From the NCBI RefSeq assembly GCF_016801865.2, contig NC_068938.1, forward strand, positions 110,422,141 to 110,486,140: a stretch of DNA of 64,000 bases, given 5' to 3'. This document shows positions 52,960-62,807 of this stretch, piece by piece. The position numbers and the translations under genes are program-made. This DNA is from Culex pipiens pallens. Taxonomy: Eukaryota > Arthropoda > Insecta > Diptera > Culicidae. The notes under the pieces were generated by a model. It saw only the letters and a program-made list of their open reading frames with translations. It was not told where the DNA came from and did no database searches. Every line of letters begins with the position of its first letter. The stretch's first letter is position 1.

Positions 52960-54277
52960 CAGGCCTGCCCAACGTCCGGCCCGTGAAGCCATTTCATCCG
53001 GCCCGCGACGGCTTTTCAAAACAGATCCATGACTGGCCCTTAAGGCTGTTCATGAAATATTGAATACATAAGTTCAGTGTCCAAATTAAAAAAATAGGTT
53101 TGAGATCACAAATTAGTTATAAACATGAAGTTTAATTTTTGCTTCAGAAATAAAATGTTGCTTATTCTGTATTTTGAAAACTTTTTTTCAAATTCAAACA
53201 TTCCGCATGTTTAAATTTAATTCTTATCATTTGTATATTGATACTTTCAGAATCAAGACAACAAATGTTAAAATGTGAAATATCTATATAAAAAAAACTT
53301 GGATTGTCGTCTAAAAATGTACAGAAAGACACTTAAAATTTTAATCAGTTTTTAATAATTTTACTTGAGAAAATAGATTAAAATTGTGTATTTTTTAAGA
53401 TAAATGAGTGTGCAAGCAATTATGTTTGTACTCAAAAAAAATTTTTAGTGGTATAATTTCGTTTGAAAAAAGGTTAAAATAGCATTAACACCACAAACAT
53501 TTAAAAAAACCCAAATCATGAAAGCAACAATACATTTACACTTAATAAACTGAAAAATTAAAAAAATAATGAATCAAAAAGTATTCAATATATATTTCTC
53601 TACACTGTTTAAATTTTTGTGTTTTATGAGTAACTTTATAATATTTTGTAAAATATTTGAGTAAAAGTTCACAACAACGCAAAAGCGTTTTTTATATAAA
53701 GAAGCTTTGAAAACAAATTTTGTGTCAATAAATTTTATCATGCCTCGTTGATTGATATTTTTTGTATTTTTGTGTAAGGGAAATTATATTTTCAGAAACT
53801 TGCAACGACCAATTCAATTTGAATGATTATAAAAAGTTAATGATATCTGGGCTATTAATTTATTTTTAAACAAATAAAAATAATTCAACACCAATTTCTG
53901 AAAGTTATTTTGTATTTTTAAAATCAAAATCAAAATAAATTAATCATAATTGCAACACTATTTATCATTTTGCTTACTAAAAAATAATAATGAAAATAAT
54001 TGCATGAGAAAAAATTGTTTACTTTTTCAACTACAGTGGACTCTCTGGCTGTCGATCTTCTCGGTATCAACATTGCTCCAGCTGTCAATAAATTTTCAGT
54101 CCCATCAAATAGATTGTTTTTATTTTTCGTTCTATAATTTGATAACTTCAGCGCTCGACTGTCCCTTCAATATCGACAACAAGAGAATCCACTGTATTAT
54201 CAAACATTACTTCCGGCCCGACACAGATTCAGAAAAATTAAATCTGGCCCGCAGATCTAAAAGGTTGGGCACCCCTG
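52960..54277. mobile_element. 1,318-bp hAT-like non-autonomous element, perfect 8-bp TSD
   Basis: The left end reads CAGGCCTGCCCAACGTCCGG and the right end inward reads CAGGGGTGCCCAACCTTTTA, typical hAT termini. The 8-bp duplication ATTTAAAA is present at 52,952-52,959 and 54,278-54,285. GGCCCG words recur near both ends. The interior is AT-rich with no transposase and holds a nested pogo-like MITE at 54,034-54,194. Confidence 0.92.
54034..54194. mobile_element. 161-bp pogo/mariner-like MITE nested in the hAT-like element
   Basis: It begins CAGTGGACTCTCTGGC and ends GAGAATCCACTG, flanked by TA on both sides. It is a relative of 18,438-18,599 in the same orientation, sharing the TCAGTCCC, TCTATAATTTGATA and CTCGAC-TGTCCC blocks. 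Confidence 0.8.
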
Positions 54278-54462
54278 ATTTAAAAGGAGGTGCGTGATTC
54301 TCGAATCTTCACCTAAAACTAAGCTTTTTGTATTATTGTGCGCCTCCATCAAAACATATGAAAAACCATAAAATTAGATAAAAAACAAAAATCCACAGGT
54401 ATTTTTTTCTAGGTCACGGATATTTTGCTGCAACCTTCCATCGGATGAGGAAGTAAAATGTC

Positions 54463-54745
54463 GGTCCCGGCCTTGGTTGTTAGGCCGTTAAGTCATTCCA
54501 GGTGTAGGAGTTGTCTCCATTCCATAAGCACAAACAACACACCAAACCAAGCCTACTCCGGTGGAATCACTGGCGGCGGTTGGACTCGCAATCCGAAGGT
54601 CGTCAGTTCAAACACTGGGGTGGAAGGTTCCTTGGAGTAGAAAGAGGTTTGGGTGCTCTCCCCATTCAAGCCTTCGGACTCCTAGGTTCGAGCAGAAACT
54701 TGCAATAGAGACCACAAAAGACCCGGGGTCGTTAATGCGGATGGT
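54463..54745 (+). mobile_element. tRNA-derived SINE (second member of the 26.4-kb family)
   Basis: A 5' region GGCCGTTAAGTCATTCCAGG and GTGTAGGAGTTGTCTCC precedes a tRNA-like module with anticodon arm TTGGACTCGCAATCCGAA and B box AGTTCAAACAC. The body has AAGCCTTCGGACTCCTAGG and ends ACCCGGGGTCGTTAATGCGG. The same order is seen on the minus strand at 26,391-26,630. The two copies have diverged substantially, including the tRNA anticodon region. Confidence 0.75.
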
Positions 54746-54839
54746 TTGGTTTTTTGACAAAGAACTTTGTCCTAAGGTTTCTATACGTGGTGTCAATCCA
54801 AAATTTTCGCGAAGCGAAAACGTTACGTGACGAATTCCC

Positions 54840-55050
54840 CTCTCGGCAAATTTCCCCTCTTTTTGGTGCACGCTGGTTGGATGAACGAGCGTTTCCCAAT
54901 CAGTCGATCGAGAGACGTGAGATTGATGTATCTAAAATCTCCCCCACTCCACCTCATAATTTTCGGATCGTCGACGAGCCAACAAAACTCGGCTCGGTCG
55001 GTCCCGAAAATTCATTCTATTGCTGGACGACGACGAGGACACATCAGAAG
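54840..55050 (+). other. Unassigned GC-richer segment next to array B
   Basis: It contains CCCGAAAATTCATTCTATTG and a run of GACGACGACGAG. It may be a fragment of an LTR retrotransposon leader, but there is no gag frame or LTR border to support that. Confidence 0.25.
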
Positions 55051-55130
55051 CAGATGGCCTGGTGGCCCGGTAGCAGACGGCCTGGAGGTCCGGGAACAGA
55101 TGGCTTGGAGGCAAGGACCAGCTAAGACAT
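55051..55130 (+). repeat. Three-copy 24-bp minisatellite
   Basis: Three consecutive units of the form AGCAGATGGCCTGGTGGCCC with a few substitutions precede array B. The 24-bp period is a multiple of three. Confidence 0.75.
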
Positions 55131-55145
55131 GCCGGTCGCGTGAGT

Positions 55146-55990
55146 CGATCATTGGAACTGGCCACCACCTGGAGTGGCCGGAGGCCCCACGGATGTTCCG
55201 ATGGGGGGACATTTTCCGGACCGTAAGAGTTGTGGCAATATGGGTATCAAACTTTATGGTTTTTGATACCGGACATGAAATTTGACATTTTGGCAGTAGT
55301 GGCCACAATCCGGAGTGGCCGGAGGCCCCGCGGATGTTCCGATGGGGGGACATTTGCCGGACCGTAAGAGTTGGGGCAATATGGGTATCAAACTTTAGGG
55401 ATTTTGATACTGGACATGAAATTTGACATTTTGGCAATAGTGGCCACCACCTGGAGTGTCCGGAGGCCCCGCGGATGTTCCGATGGGTGGACATTTGCCG
55501 GACCGTAAGAGTTGGGGCAATATGGGTATCAAACTTTATGGTTTTTGATACCGGACATTAAATTTGACATTTTGGCAGTAATGGCCACAATCCGGAGTGG
55601 CCGGAGACCCCGCGGATGTTCCGATGGGGGGACATTTGCCGAACCGTAAGAGTTGGGGGAATATGGGTATCAAACTTTAAGGATTTTGATACTGGACATG
55701 AAATTTGACATTTCGGCAGTAGTGGCCACAATCCGGAGTGGCCGGAGGCCCCGCGGATGTTCCGATGGGGGGACATTTGCTGGACCGTAAGAGTTGGTGT
55801 AATATGGGTATCAAACCTAATGGTTTTTGATACCGGACATGAAATTTGACATTTTGGCAGTAGTGGCCACAATCCGAAGTGGCCGGAGGCCCCGGGGATG
55901 TTCCAATGAGGGGACATTTGCCGGACCGTAAGAGTTGGGGCAATATGGGTATCAAACTTAATGATTTTTGATACTGGACATAAAAAGTTG
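55146..55990 (-). repeat. Tandem array B, exact 141-bp unit (6 copies), inverted relative of array A
   Basis: The marker GGATGTTCC starts at 55,191, 55,332, 55,473, 55,614, 55,755 and 55,896, every 141 bp exactly. On the minus strand the unit aligns with array A: GGCCACTCC, TTGTGGCCACTACTG, GTATCAAAAACCAT, TTTGATACCCATAT and CAACTC follow in the same order. The hairpin GTATCAAAA...TTTGATAC is retained. The unit is a multiple of three, so the minus strand keeps one frame open (47-residue repeat) from about 56,001 to 55,012 apart from one TAA at 55,558-55,560. I regard it as satellite DNA. Confidence 0.93.
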
Positions 55991-57554
55991 CATTTGGCCA
56001 TTATCTGAAATTAAGCAGTTAAAATATGCTAATGCTAAGCAGTTAAAATATATTGCTTATTAGGCAGGAAGTAATAAATAGACTACTGCGATGCACATTT
56101 TTTCGTGCCACTGTGAAAATCTGTTTCTGGAAATTTAGAATAACTATCTCGTAATCATTAAGAGCCCTGTAAAGGGTAGTTTTTAATGTCTGCTGTTCAA
56201 ATTTCCTTTACTGCCGCCGATTGCTTGCAACAGCCTTGCAAAAACATTCCCGCATCTTGGTAACTTTCGAGTGGTGAAGGATAGTAAATTTATTTCATTT
56301 CGATATCTATTTCAGCTCCACTTGCAATTTCCGTCCCCTTAGTTCGATAGGACGGTTATTATAAGGGGGGAATTTGGACCGGACATTCTAATCGAAAATT
56401 TCAACAATCATCTTGCAAAGTTCTTTGTCATACTGGTCATGTGTAACATAACCACCTGCACCTTTTTTTTTTGGAACAATGTACCATGAGCAAATAAACA
56501 AAAGAGACCAACATTTACTTCAAGCTCCCTGTTATCCCAACGAAATGAGCAAGATTCGAAAACAAACCATTGCTTTACCAACATTGGATCATACATTTCA
56601 CCATAAGAATCGGAGGAAGTTTGAAAGCAAATGTTAAATGTAGCCTAATTGATTAGGCTGCTGAAACTAGTGGATGAAAAAGGATTGTGATATTTTTTTA
56701 CAAAATTTCTGATTGCATGTTTTTAAATTTTACTCGAAAATAGTTTCGGGTTTATTTTGTATCTTATTTCCACAAAAATGTTTTGGGGTATTTGTTGTAG
56801 GACATTTAAAATTGTTTACAAAACAATCACAAATTTTATTTGCTTATAAATACGTATGGCCTAGTAATTGTTGTTGATGCGCTAACTTTAAAACCTATCT
56901 AGTGAAGATCAGCAAACTGTTTGTAACAAAACAAAACATAAAAAAACACTATTTATTCCAATTGAAGTGACTATTTTAGGACAAAGTGTATGTGTGTTAA
57001 GTGCTTGCAGGCTAAAATGCGTTGTTAATTTGTGGGTGTGTGCGTTACACTTGCATATGGCACTTGCTATTGTTCTCACGGAATCTACGAATATGAAAAT
57101 CACAACTCCCGTTCGTTTATTGTTACCTTTTTTTGGTGAGTTTATTGTCTCATTCTCATTTTGTTTCGTTCGAAAGCAGAAGAAAAAAAAACCTTATGGC
57201 AACGAATCAGACCTGAACGTTTCCTGCTCCTCTATTTGTACTCTTTACATCTTTGCGTCTCCTCTCAGTTAAAACACTATTATATTTTGTTTTTCCTCGT
57301 TTTTTTTGCGGAAAATCGACTTGAACTTTGCGCGAGTTGGTAGCAAAAATAAATAATAAACCTGTTCCCTATCGACTAAAACAATCGTCACGCGCTTGAA
57401 ATCACACTCTCACACTCACTTCCAGATCTGTAGTTTTATTTCCAATAACTGCCCGCAGTCGCGCTGTGACTAAGCGAAACCGTACCGGAAGTTGCTCAAA
57501 TTCTATTTGACAGCTCCCTCCTTTCTCCCTCTCTCAATTGCTAAGCGTTTTGAT
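55991..57554. other. Intergenic DNA and probable 3' flank of net
   Basis: The interval is AT-rich and shows no gene. The part 56,900-57,550, next to net, may include an extended 3' UTR if the proximal poly(A) signal is not used. Several TTTATT words (AATAAA on the minus strand) occur there. Confidence 0.4.
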
Positions 57555-57560
57555 TTTATT
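57555..57560 (-). terminator. Candidate poly(A) signal for net
   Basis: The minus strand has AATAAA here, 53 nt beyond the net stop codon. Other AATAAA words lie further downstream, so alternative 3' ends are possible. Confidence 0.45.
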
Positions 57561-57612
57561 GTGTGTCCGCAGCACCACATGTGTGTTGACTCTCGCGGGA
57601 GTCCGCGCCCGT

Positions 57613-58578
57613 TTACTCGTCCTTCTTCTTCTTGATCTTGCCCTCGGTTTGGATGGTTTTCGTCACCATCTCGACGCACTCGCCGATGGACGGGGCGGAC
57701 GCGTCCTCGCTGTAGTCCTCGCCCGCCATTCGGCTCAGCGTGAGAATGTATGAGCAGGCGATCCGCAGAATCGACAGCTTCGAGAGCTTCTGCGAGTCCG
57801 AGTAGGCGGGTACGGCCGACCGGAGCTTCTCGTACGCGGCGGAGATCGTGTGGACGCGCGTTCGCTCCCGGGCGTTGGCCTCGATTCGGCGCTCGCGGGT
57901 CATGTTCTTGTAGTTGCGGGGCTGAGAAGAGTGCTGTTGGTGCTTGGAGGATCGAGAAGGTTCTCCGATGACGGGGTGGGGTGGCACGAACACGGATTCA
58001 CTGTCGGAGGTGGTCAACCGGTCCAGACTACTGCTCTGGGCGCGGTCTTTCTTGGAGGACTGGGATTTTTTGGAAACCAAGGCGAGCGGTTGCTGCTGAT
58101 ACGATTGGGGGGAGGGAATTGGCGACGGTTGCTGCAGCTGATCCAGCGGTTTAATACTGATGGCTCGGTGGAGGGTCGTGACGCCGGGATGTCTCACCGT
58201 GAGGTCGGCGGGACTGGGGAAGTGAGCTGGCAGTGGGAGATGCCCACTGGATGGCGCCCACGGTCGGAATGGGTTTCCACCGGCATGGTGCTGATCCAGA
58301 AGTTCCTTCTCCTGCTTGAGTTGCTCCTCGAACCGGATGCGCTTCTTGATCGGTCCCAGTAGATCCGAGTCGGAAATCACCCTCAACGGTTCCGTGCTCT
58401 TTCGTTTATTCTTGACGATCGCCTGCGGAAGCTTCACCTCCACCGAATCCTCCGAGCTGTTCTCCGGCGTGATTAGACCGTCCCGCGAGCTTTGATCCAG
58501 ACTCTTGAGATCATCCTCGTGTTCAGAGCTGCCCGAGTTGAAGCCCGAATCACGCTCCAGCGACGCCGCAGCGGACAT
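57613..58578 (-). CDS. net: bHLH transcription factor Net (ATOH8 family), terminal exon
   Basis: The frame encodes 321 residues. The C-terminal part (about 226-290) is a basic helix-loop-helix domain with basic region RRIEANARERTRVHTIS, then a helix-loop-helix ending KLSKLSILRIACSYILTLSR. The extension after it, with ECVEMVTKTIQTEGKIKKKK, is diagnostic of the Net/ATOH8 family. The N-terminal two thirds is Ser/Pro/Gln-rich and probably disordered. Net-type proteins bind E-box DNA as dimers in the nucleus; in Drosophila, net represses vein formation in the wing. The ATG at 58,576-58,578 lies just after a strong 3' splice site, so an upstream exon exists and could add a 5' UTR or a few residues. 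The frame is uninterrupted and it ends TAA. This is the only clear host protein gene in the window. Confidence 0.93.
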   Translation of the reverse strand: MSAAASLERDSGFNSGSSEHEDDLKSLDQSSRDGLITPENSSEDSVEVKLPQAIVKNKRKSTEPLRVISDSDLLGPIKKRIRFEEQLKQEKELLDQHHAGGNPFRPWAPSSGHLPLPAHFPSPADLTVRHPGVTTLHRAISIKPLDQLQQPSPIPSPQSYQQQPLALVSKKSQSSKKDRAQSSSLDRLTTSDSESVFVPPHPVIGEPSRSSKHQQHSSQPRNYKNMTRERRIEANARERTRVHTISAAYEKLRSAVPAYSDSQKLSKLSILRIACSYILTLSRMAGEDYSEDASAPSIGECVEMVTKTIQTEGKIKKKKDE

Positions 58579-58586
58579 GGCTGCAC

Positions 58587-58605
58587 CTGGAAGGAAGAGA
58601 AGAGA
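58587..58605 (-). other. 3' splice acceptor upstream of the net coding exon
   Basis: On the minus strand a pyrimidine-rich tract (TCTCTCTTCTCTTCCTTCC) ends in AG immediately before GTGCAGCC-ATG. This is a classic acceptor. It places an intron directly upstream, so the transcription start of net is further to the right in this window or beyond it. Confidence 0.8.
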
Positions 58606-59377
58606 GAGAAAAATTATACGTTAGATCGGTTTTTGTTACAAGGTCGTACGAGAAAAAAAGTCGGCCACTTCCAGATGGGGGGGACCATAAAAACGAGCGC
58701 GCAACAAACTAAGAATGAGAAAAACCGGCTGACAGGTGCTGCCAGATGTGGTTATTTCCCCCTAGAGGGAAGCGACGCGACGCGGGAAGAGAAAGAGGGG
58801 CGAAAGTCGTAATTGCGTACAACCGACACCGACCAACCGAGGGGAGGTGTAATTTACGAGTTTAACGAGTGTCCGTGGGTTCTTCCATGTTATTCTTCGA
58901 CGCGAGGAAGAGAGCGGTCTGATCGGTCCGGAAATTACGATTTAATATTATTTACATATTCACGCCATCGCACGAGCGCTCGCACGCCTGGAACTGGAGG
59001 AATTTCCCGGTAATGCCGGTAATTAGAGAGAGGTGCCAAGATGCTGCTTCCCGTGTCATAAGTTAATTTTATACTTTTGTTTACACCCCGAGAGCGCTTC
59101 CCGACGTGTCAGCGACCCAGAATCTGGAACCACATCGTGGTCGTAGCTAATTTATGCAAATGCGAGTCAACCAGCGAGAATGAGGACTTGGTTCTTGATT
59201 CTGTTTGAGCGCCGATTTTGGCGCGAGTGGCGTCTGCAGACGTCTGGAATTTTGACGCCCACTCCCCGTTCGGTTCGGAGTTGACGAACTTTCGAGACGT
59301 TATATTTAGTGGATTCCTCTGCACCTGGAGAATGCACTCCAGATGGCACCCATTTGAGCGAAACCTTTATTGTTTTT

Positions 59378-59407
59378 GCCGTGATTGTCTAGTGGTTAGG
59401 ACGTTGT
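59378..59407 (+). pseudogene. tRNA-His 5'-half fragment
   Basis: GCCGTGATTGTCTAGTGGTT and the following GGAC match the acceptor and D-arm of eukaryotic tRNA-His. The anticodon stem, T arm and 3' acceptor are missing. It is a truncated tRNA copy. Confidence 0.65.
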
Positions 59408-59653
59408 TTTTGTAAAATCAATTTGAAAGCACGTGTTTCCAACTTCAGTCATTTTGACATCTAGCGTCAGAGTTGTTTCCAAAGGGGCGTTACGGGTTAA
59501 ACGTGTGTTACAATAGAGTTGGTTACCACTTTTACTGCGCAATAAACAGGTTACCGTTCCAGATGTTTCACCTCGCGGTGCAGAGCGGTAATCTGCTATA
59601 ACACATCGATGTAATAAATTAACTTGTAAATGCTAATTATTACATAAATTGTG

Positions 59654-59667
59654 CCACTAGATGGCGC
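59654..59667 (+). promoter_or_regulatory. CTCF-like site CCACTAGATGGCGC
   Basis: The 14-bp word fits the CTCF core as known in insects and vertebrates. It is in the region upstream of net. Binding is an inference. Confidence 0.55.
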
Positions 59668-61136
59668 ACTCCGTTAATTGACTTTGTTATCGAATTTGAC
59701 GCTTGGTCAGGAATTCCTCGAATGGCATTAACCTTCCAGAGATAAGACTGTTTTCAGGATCCAACGACGATGACAGGCCAAAATATGATGAGACGGCCCA
59801 TAAAGATCGGCATAATATTCAAATTTCTGTTCCGTCGTAGCGCTGGATTCCAGGCCCCGACGACACTTCCAAGAGGGTTCACAGCTTCTGCTTTATGGCC
59901 GAAGCGCCTCGCCCTGCTGTTTTTGAATGCCTTTTCTCCTCTCCTCATCTTCTTCGACTTTGTCGCTCTGCGTGTTATTGTTATTGTTTTATATAATGCT
60001 AAATGACGGCGCCAGATTGTGCTAAAACCGTCTCGCCGGTCTCTTGTCACATACACACACGCACACACACATGCAAACGATGACGATACAGAACTGCTGC
60101 GCACACACATTCTAGTCCCATCCAAGCAGTCTGGGCTGAAGCCGACACTCTTCTTTCTCCGCGCTGGCCGCGAAAGCGGTCCGCCGGAGGAAAGACCTTT
60201 TTATTGTTATTATTCGCACGATGCGCGGCCTCCCCCCTCTTCGTTCTTGTCTCGGTCTCGTATTTCGGTACATTTGAAAGTTTAAAAAGGCATAAATAAT
60301 ACGGGGTGAGGACCGACGAGCGTCTGGTTGCATCGTGTTTCACGCGGCTCAGATTCCAACCTTTAAGTTGTGTTGTCCTACGGGAAACGATCCCACACAA
60401 CCTCTCGTCTTTTTATTCTGCATGCATTTAAGATGATAATCGCAATTTCGCACACATGTTTCGTTCGGGCCACATCTGAAAACCATAAGGAACGACCCTT
60501 TTGGGATCTAGTTGGCGGTGACGGCGGCGCCGCCCGAACGAAACAAGTGCGAGAGCCTCCTGACCGTGACTAAACGAGGGCGTAATTAAACGACAGCATC
60601 TGACGTTTGCGCGAGCGATTCAATCAGCCCACGCCGCACATAGTAGACCAGGCCCGGCTGACAAGTGCCGGTGCTAGTTAATCACCCCTCGTCGTACCTC
60701 TTCTCGTCGACGTGACGGCTGCTGTTTGTTTACATGCGCGCGCGCGGTGCCAGTTGTCAGAGATTAGTGAGGGACTTTTTCCACCGCGCGCTATCGAAAC
60801 CAGCTGCTACCGCTTCTTGCCGTTGTTGTTGTGGTGTGTTTGAGTTGCTTTCTGCACTTTTGCGGCGCTGACATACCGATACCGAGAGGGGGTTGGTGAG
60901 TTGTTTCTCATTAGTAGCTGCCTCTTTTATTAGCGTTTGCCAGATGGTTTTCACATCGTTCTCGCGCGGACCAAGTGGTGGGCGCAGACCATTGGCGCGA
61001 TAGATTGGCAGCGCTAGCGATGGTGATTGGAGTCGACGGGCTGGGCATTACAAAGTATTTAGGGCTGAGTCAGGCCGGAATTCGGAAGCAAATAGACGAC
61101 AATTGAGCGCTGAATTCCGAAGAATTGCAGCGATTC

Positions 61137-61371
61137 ATGAATGTTTCTAACTGGACGACTCTATTAACGATTTTCGGAAGCAGATTGACAACAGTCAATG
61201 CTGACGCTTACTTTGACAGCTCTGATAAGTTTACCATCCAAGTCAACTACTCTGAACAAGTCAAAGTTCAGTGCCAGAAAATTAACAACCAATGCGAGGA
61301 ATTCTACGACAATTGTCAGCGTAAACAACAATTAATGCATCTTCTTTCGTGCACCCAACTGAAGCCTCGAC
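61137..61371 (+). CDS. Possible first coding exon of a small Cys-containing protein
   Basis: An ATG-initiated frame of about 78 codons ends exactly at a CC|GTAAGT donor-like site. The start resembles a weak signal peptide (NWTTLLTIFGSRLTTVNA), and the rest contains four cysteines (QC, QC, NC, SC spaced by 6, 7 and 14 residues). No family is recognised. The frame lies in GC-rich DNA, where chance frames are common, and no second exon could be identified. Confidence 0.22.
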
Positions 61372-62091
61372 CGTAAGTCCCCGCACTCGGAACTTGCATA
61401 CAATTAGCATAAATCAGATGTCAAGTTCGCGAAAGCGCAAACAATTACAACCGATCGTCGTCGCCATTTAGCAGGTGCTTCCAACTCCGATCGATGCACA
61501 AACACTTCCTGATCGATAACGCACCACGATAACGCGCGTTACGTGACAGGTCACCCAGCCATCACAATTCTAAAGGGCTGAGCAATTATCACTGGGCATT
61601 GCATCAGCACACACGGTCGTGGAAGTGCGCAGCTGGAAGGTGTGTGACACTAATTTATTCGCATACCCGTAAGTTATTAAGCGGAGAATGCAAATATATT
61701 AGGATTGGTGGCGGCAGCGCGGTTGTAATGAGGAAATCGACCTGTCAAAATCGCGCGTCGCGTGTGACGGTGGCGCCATCGCGCGCCGTAACGCCTGCAG
61801 GAAGCGCCGCCCTCTCTATTGTTTGTTGATGTTAGCAAGGCGCCAAACCAAGGCGCGTATTATGCAAACAAACTGCGTCTTCTTCAAAAGGGAAAAAGGG
61901 AAAATTTGTGGCAACAAATGCAATTTGTTGGGAGGCAGCGTTTATTTGTACGGTCCTGTCACGACGACGGTGCAGCATTCTTCCAGCGAGCAAGCACAGC
62001 TGGAGAACTGCGGCACAGTGCGGAGTTCGTTCGTCCGACGACGTTGGTTCTGCTTGCTCTGGACGGATTAATATAATATGTGTGTGTGTTT

Positions 62092-62103
62092 GGCGCCATC
62101 TGT
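62092..62103 (-). promoter_or_regulatory. CTCF-like core ACAGATGGCGCC
   Basis: The minus strand carries AGATGGCGCC. It is the second of three such words upstream of net. Confidence 0.4.
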
Positions 62104-62797
62104 CCGATTATATCCCATATATAACGATGCAAAGGGAGGGTCCGGCGCACATGCCGGCTTTGTTGGCTCCTTCCCCGTCGTCGTCGACACATTCAAGACA
62201 CATTACAATCGATTGCTGTTGGAGCGGTCCTCACCCACCAAATCATCGGGCGAAGGAAAACGATGTGCTGCAAAAGTGTTATCTCGCATCTCTTCACCGT
62301 ATCCTTCTCTACACGGGTTGGGACTCCGTTCTTTATTCACCGAGCGCACAACCACGTCCCGTACCTGCTCCGACCTCTCCAGCCGGCGATATCGTGTCTG
62401 ATTTCGGACCTCTCCCATTCCCGTTTCCGAAAGCGGAGCTCGTTATTAATTTTCGAAGGTCTCGAAAATCGAAAAATGTGAGAAAAAGGACCAGTTTCGA
62501 TAACCACAAAAAAACAACAACCTCGCGTGAGTCACTTAACATGGTGCCCGCTGCGGACACCCGAGATCCCGAAGGCTTATCGAAATCAGGCCCTCGGAGT
62601 CCGGTTCCACGAAATCTTGCAGTTTTTTGCTTTTGCCTTTGCTCTGTGTCGTTTCGCTTTCGCGCCGCGGCAACTCGACAAAAGGATGTCGCGACAAGAT
62701 TGCAACAACCTCCGCGCGGGCCCCGAAATTAACATAAACTTCCAGAAACAGCAACTGGTTTCCCGGACGGACTGCGTGCTGGACTGGACCATGGACA

Positions 62798-62807
62798 TAG
62801 ATGGCGC
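62798..62807 (+). promoter_or_regulatory. CTCF-like core TAGATGGCGC
   Basis: The plus-strand core is identical to that at 59,658-59,667. It is the third such word upstream of net. Confidence 0.45.

Noticed and set aside
61908..62732. Plus-strand frame of about 274 codons upstream of net
   Set aside because: It begins at GTG and not ATG, overlaps open frames in other phases and on the other strand, and has no domain. GC-rich composition explains it.
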